Below are positions 1-5,317 of a DNA stretch of 5,397 bases, piece by piece (within the stretch, counting starts at the first letter, position 1; every line of letters starts with the position of its first letter). The DNA is from Pseudomonadota bacterium (GTDB taxonomy: Bacteria; Pseudomonadota; Gammaproteobacteria; Xanthomonadales; Xanthomonadaceae), in contig JAEWZE010000093.1 in the NCBI GenBank assembly GCA_023395465.1, positions 1 through 5,397 on the forward strand, read 5' to 3'. Both the position numbers and the translations under genes were made by a program. A model generated the notes under the pieces. It ran no database searches and was not told where the DNA came from. It worked only from the letters and a program-made list of their open reading frames with translations.

Positions 1-118
1 CGGCAGCCACGGCCGCGGGCGGCGCCACCACCACGTCCGGCGTGGCGGCGGCGAGCCCGGCCGGCGCAAGCGCGCCGCCGGCACCGGCCACCGCCAGCGG
101 CAGCGAAAGTGCGCTCAT
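1..118 (-). CDS. fliO: FliO, flagellar export-gate assembly protein (N-terminal 39 residues only)
   Basis: Only the first 39 codons are present; the gene runs off the left edge. It starts with ATG overlapping the fliN stop as ATGA (115-118), in the place where fliO normally lies. The visible protein begins MSALSLPLAVAGAGG, a weakly hydrophobic, Ala/Gly-rich stretch without basic residues, and continues into AATPDVVVAPPAAVAA. FliO is a small single-pass membrane protein that helps assemble the FliP ring of the export gate. Its N-terminal periplasmic part is poorly conserved, so these residues alone do not prove the identity. The membrane helix and conserved cytoplasmic part would lie outside the window. 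The call rests mostly on gene order. Confidence 0.72.
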   Translation of the reverse strand, partial: MSALSLPLAVAGAGGALAPAGLAAATPDVVVAPPAAVAA

Positions 119-456
119 CGCAGTCTCTTGATCCGTTCGGCCGGGCTGACCACGTCGGTCAGGCGCACGCCGAAGCGGTCGTTGACCACCACCACCTCGC
201 CCTGCGCGATCAGGGTGCCGTTGACGTACACGTCCAGCGGTTCGCCGGCGCCGCGTTCGAGCTCGACCACCGAGCCCTGGTTGAGCTGCAGCAGGTTGCG
301 GATCGGGATCCGCGCGCGCCCGACCTCGAGCGACAGCGAGACCGGCACGTCCAGGATCACGTCCAGGTTGAGGTCGGCGCCCGGGGGGCCGGGCTGGCCG
401 GCGTCGGCGGTGAGCGGGTCGAAGGCGGCCAGGGCCGCGGCGTCGTGGTTGGTCAT
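115..456 (-). CDS. fliN: FliN, flagellar motor switch protein
   Basis: The protein has 113 residues, matching short FliN proteins such as those of Xanthomonads and Pseudomonas. FliN forms the bottom ring of the C-ring with the FliM C-terminal domain, and it docks the FliH-FliI complex for export. Residues 1-28 are a poorly conserved Ala/Pro/Gly-rich arm. The SpoA domain at about 30-105 is clear: LDVILDVPVSLSLEVGRARI, then IRNLLQLNQGSVVELER, EPLDVYVNGTLIAQGEVVVV and NDRFGVRLTDV, ending SPAERIKRLR. All these segments are hallmarks of FliN rather than of a second FliM or a virulence T3SS SctQ. The start overlaps the fliM stop (ATGA, 453-456) and I see no good Shine-Dalgarno sequence, so translation is probably coupled to fliM. 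Confidence 0.97.
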   Translation of the reverse strand: MTNHDAAALAAFDPLTADAGQPGPPGADLNLDVILDVPVSLSLEVGRARIPIRNLLQLNQGSVVELERGAGEPLDVYVNGTLIAQGEVVVVNDRFGVRLTDVVSPAERIKRLR

Positions 457-1457
457 GGCGTACTGGTCAGGGAGTCGAGGGTGGGAACGGTCCGCGCGGC
501 GTGCACCTGCGTGACCTTGATGGCGTTCTTGCCGTTGTGGATGCCGAACTCGCCGGTGAACAGCGGCATCTGCTCGACCTGCAGCTGCACGTGGCGTGCC
601 AGCTCGATCGGGATCACGTCGCCGACCCGCAGCCGCGACAGTTCGCGCAGGCTGATCTGGCGGTGCGCGATCGCCGAACTCAGCTCGACCTCGGCGTCCT
701 GCAGCTGGGTGCGCATGGCGCGGGTCCAGCCTTCGTCCTTCTCGATGCGGTCGCTCTGCACGCCGGCGTCGAGCTGTTCGCGGATCGGCTCGAGCATCGC
801 GTAGGGGAAGGCCACGTGCAGTTCGCCGCCGCCGCCCTCGAGCTCGACGTTGAAGCGGCTGACCACGATGTAGTCGCGCGGGCTGATGATGTTGGCGAAG
901 TGCGGATTGACCTCGGAGTTCATGTACTCGAACTCCACCGGCATCACCGGCGCCCAGGCGTCGACCAGGTCGGCGAAGGTCTGCTTGAGCAGCAGCTGGA
1001 TCACGCGCATTTCGGTCGGGGTGAACTCGCGGCCCTCGATGCGGGTGTGGTACTTGCCATTGCCGCCGAAGAAGTTGTCGACCACGGTGAACACCAGCCG
1101 CGGCTCGAAGGTGATGATGGCGGTGCCGCGCAGCGGCTTCATCTTCACCAGGTTGAGGTTGGTCGGCACCTGCAGCGAGTGCATGTATTCGCCGAAGCGG
1201 ACCAGGTCGATGCCGCGCACCGACAGGTCGGCCGAACGCCGCAGCAGGTTGAACAGGCCCACGCGCCAGGTGCGCGCGAAGCGTTCGTTGATCATCTCCA
1301 GGGTCGGCAGCTTGCCGCGGACGATGCGGTCCTGGCTGGCGAAGTCGTAGCTGCGCGCCTCGCCCGGCGCGGCCGGCGGCTCGGTCTCGACCGCGCCGCT
1401 GTCGACGCCGTGCAGCAGGGCGTCGATCTCGTCCTGGGAGAGCAGGTCGGCGCTCAT
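453..1457 (-). CDS. fliM: FliM, flagellar motor switch protein
   Basis: The protein is 334 residues long, full length for FliM (about 320-335). FliM is the middle protein of the cytoplasmic C-ring; it receives phosphorylated CheY and passes the switch signal to FliG. The N-terminal CheY-binding peptide is intact: LLSQDEIDALL, with EIDALL at 10-15. A variable linker follows (about 17-35), then the CheC-like middle domain with the FliG-binding GGNG motif (131-134, in FFGGNGKYHTR). The C-terminal FliN-like (SpoA) domain is at about 255-325, including QISLRELSRLRVGDVIPIEL and the conserved region around GEFGIHNGKNAIKV. The start follows GGTGA with a 7-nt spacer and overlaps the fliL stop by one base (TAATG). 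The stop overlaps the fliN start as ATGA. Nothing is missing from the motifs. Confidence 0.98.
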   Translation of the reverse strand: MSADLLSQDEIDALLHGVDSGAVETEPPAAPGEARSYDFASQDRIVRGKLPTLEMINERFARTWRVGLFNLLRRSADLSVRGIDLVRFGEYMHSLQVPTNLNLVKMKPLRGTAIITFEPRLVFTVVDNFFGGNGKYHTRIEGREFTPTEMRVIQLLLKQTFADLVDAWAPVMPVEFEYMNSEVNPHFANIISPRDYIVVSRFNVELEGGGGELHVAFPYAMLEPIREQLDAGVQSDRIEKDEGWTRAMRTQLQDAEVELSSAIAHRQISLRELSRLRVGDVIPIELARHVQLQVEQMPLFTGEFGIHNGKNAIKVTQVHAARTVPTLDSLTSTP

Positions 1458-1948
1458 TACTGGGTCACCAGGCTGGTGAAGATCACCGCCTCGACCTTGT
1501 CGGGCGCACCCTCGGCCTTGAGCAGGGCGCGTACTTCATCGCGCGCGGCCGCCTGCAGGCGTTCCTTGCCCGCGCGCTGGGCCAGTTGCGCCGCTTCCTG
1601 CTGGCCGAACAGCAGCAGCAGGCGGTTGCGGATCGAGGGCAGGTGCGCGCCGAGCGCGGTGAAGGTGGCCGGATCGCGGGTCACCACCTGCACGTCGGCC
1701 TGCAGGTAACGGGCAGCGTCGACGTCGGCGAGGTTGACCACGAACGAGGGTTCGAGCGCGAGGTACTGCGCCGGCAGGCGGGCCGGTTTGGTTTCGCTGG
1801 CCTCGGCGTCGGCGGCCACCTGTTGCCGGCCCTGCCACCACCACCAGCCGCCGCCGCCGGCGCCGGCAAGCAGGACGAGGATCAGCAGCCAGGGCCAGAG
1901 GCGGCGCTTGGGCGTTGCAGGCTGGATTGCGGGGGCGGGACTGGCCAC
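1457..1948 (-). CDS. fliL: FliL, flagellar basal-body/stator-associated membrane protein
   Basis: From the GTG at 1948 the protein has 163 residues, a normal FliL length (E. coli FliL is about 154). It has a short cytoplasmic N terminus with KRR at 14-16, one transmembrane helix at about 17-32 (LWPWLLILVLLAGAG), a Gly run, and four tryptophans at 35-38 at the periplasmic face. The periplasmic domain shows the FliL pattern YLALEPSFVVNLAD (62-75), RYLQADVQVVTRDP (80-93) and a helix with PSIRNRLLLLFGQQ (104-117). FliL is an inner-membrane protein of stomatin-like fold that surrounds the MotAB stator and supports torque and swimming or swarming. An in-frame TTG would add 36 residues of Pro/Arg-rich sequence that does not look like FliL and would overlap the promoter, so I reject it. 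The TAA stop shares its last base with the ATG of fliM. Confidence 0.94.
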   Translation of the reverse strand: MASPAPAIQPATPKRRLWPWLLILVLLAGAGGGGWWWWQGRQQVAADAEASETKPARLPAQYLALEPSFVVNLADVDAARYLQADVQVVTRDPATFTALGAHLPSIRNRLLLLFGQQEAAQLAQRAGKERLQAAARDEVRALLKAEGAPDKVEAVIFTSLVTQ

Positions 1949-1957
1949 GAAATTCGA

Positions 1958-1961
1958 CTCC
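1958..1961 (-). promoter_or_regulatory. Ribosome binding site deciding the fliL GTG start
   Basis: GGAG on the minus strand lies 9 nt before GTG at 1948-1946, within the short leader expected from the sigma-54 promoter. An in-frame TTG at 2056 would lie upstream of that promoter's start site and could not be translated from its transcript. Confidence 0.65.
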
Positions 1962-1981
1962 GGCGGTGGATGCCGGGGGGA

Positions 1982-1997
1982 TGCAATCGCCGTGCCG
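1982..1997 (-). promoter_or_regulatory. Sigma-54 (RpoN) -24/-12 promoter of the fliL operon
   Basis: The minus strand reads CGGCACGGCGATTGCA. Against the consensus TGGCACG-N4-TTGCW it differs only in the first base. The invariant GG (1995-1996) and GC (1983-1984) are separated by exactly 10 nt, as sigma-54 requires. Counting from the GC as -13/-12, transcription would begin near 1971, giving a leader of about 23 nt that carries the fliL Shine-Dalgarno sequence. The fliL operon is sigma-54 dependent and activated by FleQ-type enhancer-binding proteins in Pseudomonas, and RpoN also drives flagellar genes in Xanthomonas. Strength and activator are inferred, not shown. Confidence 0.82.
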
Positions 1998-2088
1998 CGG
2001 AGATGACGGGGTTTTGACGGCGTGGCGGCTGGGCGGGCGCCGGTGGGTTGACGCAAGGCTGGCGGCGGCGTCGGCGGGCGGGCTCATG

Positions 2089-2109
2089 GCCGCGACAGGA
2101 GGTCGCGGC
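2089..2109. repeat. Perfect inverted repeat between fliK and fliL (possible terminator or operator)
   Basis: GCCGCGAC and GTCGCGGC form a perfect 8-bp stem around a 5-nt loop (CTCCT read on the minus strand). It lies 75 nt past the fliK stop and upstream of the sigma-54 promoter of fliL. There is no run of T after the stem on the minus strand, so it is not a textbook Rho-independent terminator. It could attenuate read-through from fliK, protect the 3' end of the fliK message, or bind a protein as DNA. Confidence 0.6.
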
Positions 2110-2184
2110 AACGGCGACGGGGGCGTGGCGACGCTGTGACCAGGAGGTGCTGCGGCGGCGTCGCAGGCTCAGCGCCCCCGCCCC

Positions 2185-3462
2185 TCAGGCGTATTCGTCG
2201 AGCAGCCCCCGCACGCGGACCGGTGCCGGGTCCTGCGATGTCTCCTCGCGGGTCCCGGTGCCGTTCCCGCCGCGTCCGGCCGCGGCCGTCCGGCCGTCAC
2301 CGCCCTCGCGACCGGCCTGGCCCTGGCCCACGTCGGCCTGGCCCAGCTGCAGGCCGTGCTGGCCCAGCAGCTCGCGCAGGCGCGGCAGGCTCGCTTCGAT
2401 CGCCTGGCGGACCTCGATATTTGCGCTGTGGAATTCGGCGCGGACCTGTTCGCCGTCGAGCTGCACGCGCACCTCGATCGGTCCGACGTGTTCGGGATTG
2501 AGCCGGATCTCGGCATGGCCCAGGCGCTGTTCGGCCATCCACACCACGCGGGTGCCGAAGCCTTCGTCGAACCCGGCGGCGGGATCGGCCGGCATCGGCA
2601 GCGGCGGCAGGGCCGGTGCCGCCTGCGACCGCGCGGCCGGCGGCGGCGCGGCCGCAGCGACGGTGCCTGCGTCCAGGGCGAAACCGGGCTGCGTGGCAGG
2701 CGCGCCCTCGCGCGCGCTGGCCGCGGCTTCGACCAGGGCGGCAGGGGTCGGGCCGGTCGGCGCGGCATCGGCAGGGGCCAGGCTGAGCTGCTTGCTGGCG
2801 ATCACATGGTGGTCATGCAGGCCTTCAGCCGTCGCGGAGGCGAGCGAGACAGCGTCGACAGGGGTCAGGTTGAGCCGGTCGCTTGCGATCGCAGGGTAGG
2901 CGTGGAGACCTTCGGCGGTCGCGGCAAAGGCGAGCGGCGCCGCATCGGCAGGAGCCAGGGCGGGCCGCGCGCTGGTGGGCGCAGCGTCCAGCCGCAGGCT
3001 TTCGGCCGTCGGCTGGGATGCGGCCAAGACGGGCGACGCCGGCGACGCGGCGAGGGCCTGCGCGGCGTGCCCGCTGGCCAGGCTGTCCGCCGGCGCGGCG
3101 GTCGCCGGGCGCAGGCCCGACCAGGCGCCGTCGAGCAGGGCCAGCAGGTGTTCGGGAGACGGCGCGTCGGCACTGGCGCCGGGCGCCTCGGCGGGCGCGG
3201 GTGCCGCGGGCGGCGGCGGTGGCGGTGGCGGTGGCGGGGCCTGCACCAGCAGTCCGGCGAAGTCCTGCGCGTCGGTGGACGCGGCGTCCTCGGCCGGTGC
3301 GCCGGCCTTATCGGCTGCGTCGAGCGCCGGCGCCTGCGTGTCGGCGGCCGCCTGCGTTGCCGTGCCAGCCTCGAGTCGCGGCGCGGAATCGCCACGCGGC
3401 GCAACGCGGCCCCCGCCGCCGGCGCCGGCCATGCCCATCGCGGGGAGAGCGGCGCCGATCAC
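2185..3462 (-). CDS. fliK: FliK, hook-length control protein (molecular ruler and export switch)
   Basis: With the chosen GTG start the protein has 425 residues. FliK is exported intermittently while the hook grows, measures its length, and through its C-terminal domain makes FlhB switch from hook/rod to filament substrates. The diagnostic part is residues 302-384, a Flg_hook-type domain with GHAEIRLNPEHVGPIEVRVQ followed by VRAEFHSANIEVRQAIE and LRELLGQHG. Residues 1-300 are low complexity, rich in Ala, Pro and Gly, with ten consecutive prolines at 76-85 and a tandem repeat of 29-30 residues at 152-240. A Gly-rich tail follows the domain and ends LLDEYA. For the start, GTG at 3462 overlaps the fliJ stop as GTGA and has GAAGG (3472-3476) 9 nt upstream. 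The in-frame ATGs at 3438 and 3432 have no Shine-Dalgarno sequence. An open reading frame continues in this frame upstream to 4104, but that part is a shadow across fliI and fliJ. Confidence 0.93.
   Translation of the reverse strand: MIGAALPAMGMAGAGGGGRVAPRGDSAPRLEAGTATQAAADTQAPALDAADKAGAPAEDAASTDAQDFAGLLVQAPPPPPPPPPPAAPAPAEAPGASADAPSPEHLLALLDGAWSGLRPATAAPADSLASGHAAQALAASPASPVLAASQPTAESLRLDAAPTSARPALAPADAAPLAFAATAEGLHAYPAIASDRLNLTPVDAVSLASATAEGLHDHHVIASKQLSLAPADAAPTGPTPAALVEAAASAREGAPATQPGFALDAGTVAAAAPPPAARSQAAPALPPLPMPADPAAGFDEGFGTRVVWMAEQRLGHAEIRLNPEHVGPIEVRVQLDGEQVRAEFHSANIEVRQAIEASLPRLRELLGQHGLQLGQADVGQGQAGREGGDGRTAAAGRGGNGTGTREETSQDPAPVRVRGLLDEYA
2743..3009 (-). repeat. Diverged tandem repeat of about 29-30 codons in the FliK linker
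   Basis: Three phased copies of a unit are visible in FliK. The marker TAE[SG]L occurs at residues 152, 182 and 211, so the steps are 30 and 29 residues. The best pair is residues 168-197 and 198-226, which share LxPxDA at the start, then ATAEGLH, then IAS; I count 17 identities over 29 aligned positions with one single-codon gap. The unit begins a third time as SLAPADAAPTGPTP (227-240) and then breaks off. Before the pair, TAESLRLDAAPTSARP is a more degenerate copy. At the DNA level the copies are diverged, mostly at synonymous or conservative sites, so the duplication is not recent. Confidence 0.8.
3208..3237 (-). repeat. Ten-proline tract in FliK encoded by a CCG/CCA hexanucleotide repeat
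   Basis: Ten consecutive proline codons (FliK residues 76-85) read CCG CCA CCG CCA CCG CCA CCG CCG CCG CCC. The first six codons are three copies of the 6-nt unit CCGCCA, a simple-sequence repeat whose gain or loss would keep the reading frame. Runs of this length normally stall ribosomes and need elongation factor P. The tract sits in the linker region of the ruler. Confidence 0.9.
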
Positions 3463-3914
3463 GACGACTTGCCTTCGTCGGCCGCGAGCGCGGCGATGCG
3501 CGCGCGCCGACCGCCCAGGTCGTCCATTTCGCGCTGCACGCGCTGTTCGGCGACCTTCGATTCCTGCGCCCGGTAGCTGTCGGCCAGCTGCTCGAGCACC
3601 TTGGTCTCGCGGCTGGCCAGCATCAGCCGCGCGCGCTCGACGTCGCTGAGCTGGCGGCTCTGGTCGACGATGCCCGCCTGCTGCACCACCGCGGCGTTGA
3701 GCCGTTCGCGGAAGGCGAGGCGATTGACCAGCAGCGCCGGCGAGATCGAGGCCTCCGTCGGCGCTGCCGCGTATTCCTCGGCGTAGCGGCGCAGCGCCTC
3801 CAGGCGCTGCTCCTGTTCGCCCAGCGCGCGGTCGCGTTCGGCGACCTCGCGTGCCACCGCATCCTGGCGCTGCTGCATGATCTTGAGCAGGGGATCGAGC
3901 CGTTGCGAGCGCAT
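3459..3914 (-). CDS. fliJ: FliJ, flagellar export stalk/chaperone-escort protein
   Basis: The protein has 151 residues; FliJ is typically about 145-150. It is highly charged and predicted almost entirely helical, with heptad-like runs at about 10-48 and 65-142 separated by a less regular Ala/Pro-containing turn near 49-60. That is the antiparallel two-helix coiled coil expected of FliJ. The opening MRSQRLDPLLKIMQQRQDAV resembles FliJ starts ('...RLdpll.l...re..a'). Known FliJ inserts into the pore of the FliI hexamer, like the gamma subunit of F1, contacts FlhA to couple the proton motive force to export, and recycles chaperones. Sequence identity in this family is low, so the call rests on length, coiled-coil character and its place between fliI and fliK. 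The ATG lies 5 nt past the fliI stop, with AGGAA (3926-3930) 11 nt upstream. Its TGA overlaps the GTG proposed for fliK. Confidence 0.93.
   Translation of the reverse strand: MRSQRLDPLLKIMQQRQDAVAREVAERDRALGEQEQRLEALRRYAEEYAAAPTEASISPALLVNRLAFRERLNAAVVQQAGIVDQSRQLSDVERARLMLASRETKVLEQLADSYRAQESKVAEQRVQREMDDLGGRRARIAALAADEGKSS
3472..3476 (-). promoter_or_regulatory. Ribosome binding site deciding the fliK GTG start
   Basis: On the minus strand GAAGG lies inside the end of fliJ, 9 nt before the GTG at 3462-3460. The ATG codons at 3438 and 3432 are preceded only by a C-rich stretch without purine runs. This favours the GTG start and re-initiation by ribosomes finishing fliJ. It is an inference from spacing and sequence. 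Confidence 0.55.
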
Positions 3915-3919
3915 CTGGA

Positions 3920-5317
3920 TCAGGGTTCCTGGGTGGGAATGGAATGGGCGGGGCTGCCGTCGTCGAGCAGCGCGGCGAGCGCGTCGCGGCTGGACTGCAC
4001 GTCGGCGGCTTCGGCCACGTCCTGGCCGAGGAAGGCCTGGATCGCCGGCCAGCGTGCGACCGCCTCGTCGACCATCGGGTCACTGCCGCGCTGGTAGGCG
4101 CCAATGGCGATCAGGTCGCGCTGCGCCGAGTGTGCGGCCATCAGCCGCTTGAGCCTGCGGATGCGCTCGCGCCAGGGTGCGTCGGTGATGTCCTGCATGA
4201 CGCGGCTGACCGAGACCTCGACGTCGATCGCAGGGTACTGGCCGGCATCGGCGATGCGGCGGGTGAGCACGATGTGGCCGTCGAGGATCGCGCGCGCGGC
4301 GTCGGCGATCGGCTCCTGCTGGTCGTCGCCCTCGGTGAGCACGGTGTAGAACGCGGTGATCGAGCCGCGGCCGTCGGCGCCGTTGCCGGCGCGCTCGACC
4401 AGCTGCGGCAGCTTGGCGAACACGCTCGGCGGATAGCCGCGCGTGGTCGGCGGCTCGCCCACCGACAGGCCGATCTCGCGCTGCGCATGCGCGAAGCGGG
4501 TCAGAGAATCCATCAGCAGCAGCACGTGCAGGCCCTGGTCGCGGTAGTACTCGGCGATCGCGGTGGCGCGCAGCGCCCCGTGCAGGCGCGCCAGCGGCGG
4601 CCGGTCGGCGGGTGTGGCGACCACGACCGAACGGCGCAGGCCTTCCTCGCCCAGGGTGCTCTCGACGAAGTCGCGCACTTCGCGGCCGCGTTCGCCGATC
4701 AGCCCGACCACGATGATGTCGGCGGCGGTGAAGCGGGTCATCATCCCCAGCAGGGTCGACTTGCCCACGCCGGAGCCGGCGAACAGGCCGATGCGCTGGC
4801 CGCGGCCGATCGGCAGCAGGGCGTTGATCGCGCGCACGCCGACGTCCAGCGACTGCGTGATCGGTTCGCGCATCAGCGGATTGATCGCCGCGCCGGCCAG
4901 GCCCACCCACTGCTCGGCGCGGATCGGGCCGCGCCCGTCCAGCGGCACGCCGTCGCTGTCGATGACGCGGCCGAGCAGGCCCTCGCCGACCGCGACTTCG
5001 CCGCGCCGCCGCGAGGGCACCACGCGCGCGTTCGGCAGCAGGCCCTCCAGGTCGGCGGTCGGCATCAGGAAGGTGCGGTCGCCGGCGAAGCCGACCACCT
5101 CGGTATCGACCCAGCGCCCGCCGGCGGTTTCGACCTTGCAGCGCGAACCCAGCGGGGCGCTGCAGCCGGAGGCTTCGAGGGTGAGGCCGACCGCGCGGCG
5201 CAGCACGCCTTCGCGGGCCAGGCCCAGCGACGGCGGGTGTGGATCGGCGGCCTGCAGGCGCGCGGCCAGGCGCAGGTTGCGCGCCTCCTGCCAGTGGGCG
5301 GCGGCGACGCTGCTCAT
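3920..5317 (-). CDS. fliI: FliI, flagellum-specific type III export ATPase
   Basis: This 465-residue protein is full length for FliI (about 440-460 is usual). FliI is the F1-beta-like hexameric ATPase at the cytoplasmic base of the flagellar type III export apparatus; it helps unload and unfold substrates from chaperones. Residues 1-30 form the variable, partly helical N-terminal arm that FliH family proteins bind. A beta-barrel domain follows to about residue 105. The catalytic domain shows Walker A AGSGVGKST (180-188), the catalytic-glutamate motif GERGREV (Glu209), Walker B VLLLMD with Asp270, the SVGEPPTTRGYPPSVF stretch (285-300), and the ATPase alpha/beta signature PAIDVEVSVS (362-371). 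No key residue is missing. The ATG overlaps the fliH stop and is preceded by GAGG (5325-5328) with a 7-nt spacer, which supports this start. The last 30 or so residues form an acidic, less conserved tail. A homologous virulence-type T3SS ATPase is unlikely, given the flagellar genes on both sides. Confidence 0.98.
   Translation of the reverse strand: MSSVAAAHWQEARNLRLAARLQAADPHPPSLGLAREGVLRRAVGLTLEASGCSAPLGSRCKVETAGGRWVDTEVVGFAGDRTFLMPTADLEGLLPNARVVPSRRRGEVAVGEGLLGRVIDSDGVPLDGRGPIRAEQWVGLAGAAINPLMREPITQSLDVGVRAINALLPIGRGQRIGLFAGSGVGKSTLLGMMTRFTAADIIVVGLIGERGREVRDFVESTLGEEGLRRSVVVATPADRPPLARLHGALRATAIAEYYRDQGLHVLLLMDSLTRFAHAQREIGLSVGEPPTTRGYPPSVFAKLPQLVERAGNGADGRGSITAFYTVLTEGDDQQEPIADAARAILDGHIVLTRRIADAGQYPAIDVEVSVSRVMQDITDAPWRERIRRLKRLMAAHSAQRDLIAIGAYQRGSDPMVDEAVARWPAIQAFLGQDVAEAADVQSSRDALAALLDDGSPAHSIPTQEP

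Larger units (their letters stand above)
1949..2184. other. Intergenic region between fliK and fliL (operon boundary)
   Basis: This 236-bp stretch is the only sizeable gap in the window. Read in transcription direction it holds, in order, a G-rich run just past the fliK stop, the inverted repeat at 2089-2109, several TGAC/GTCA motifs, the sigma-54 promoter at 1982-1997, and the fliL leader with its ribosome binding site. I see no convincing small gene in it on either strand. Open frames across it are Arg/Pro-rich and typical of GC-rich non-coding DNA. Confidence 0.75.

Noticed and set aside
501..1709. Plus-strand open frame of 402 codons opposite fliM and the end of fliL
   Set aside because: It lies antisense to clearly conserved fliM. 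Its protein is rich in Asp, Val, His, Ala and Leu, as expected from the complement of a GC-biased gene, and it has no recognisable domain.
2014..2019. TTGACG on the plus strand as a sigma-70 -35 box
   Set aside because: No TATAAT-like sequence follows at 16-18 bp in this GC-rich stretch, and there is no plus-strand gene for it to drive.
1536..2111. Minus-strand open frame of 191 codons overlapping the intergenic region and fliL
   Set aside because: Its part inside fliL is a frame-shifted Arg-rich shadow, it has no ribosome binding site, and it would run across the sigma-54 promoter.
2097..2140. AGGAGG on the plus strand at 2097-2102 and another AGGAGG-like site at 2142-2147 as possible starts of a small plus-strand gene
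   Set aside because: The first is the loop and stem of the inverted repeat and the GTG after it ends at TGA within four further codons; neither leads to a credible coding frame.
2356..3576. Plus-strand open frame of 406 codons opposite fliK and part of fliJ
   Set aside because: It is Arg/Gly-rich low-complexity sequence mirroring the FliK linker, with no domain; the minus-strand frame carries the Flg_hook domain.
2883..4097. Plus-strand open frame of 404 codons opposite fliK, fliJ and fliI
   Set aside because: It crosses three genes on the other strand, is Arg/Ala-rich, and shows no family features. Long stop-free frames are expected in DNA this rich in GC.
3463..4104. Upstream extension of the fliK frame through fliJ into fliI, which would make a 639-residue protein
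   Set aside because: This part is Arg/Pro/Ala-rich out-of-frame translation of fliI and fliJ, both well supported; the GTG at 3462 with its ribosome binding site is a better start.
4080..4910. Minus-strand open frame of 276 codons inside fliI
   Set aside because: It is a shifted-frame shadow of the FliI catalytic domain, dominated by Arg, with no domain of its own.
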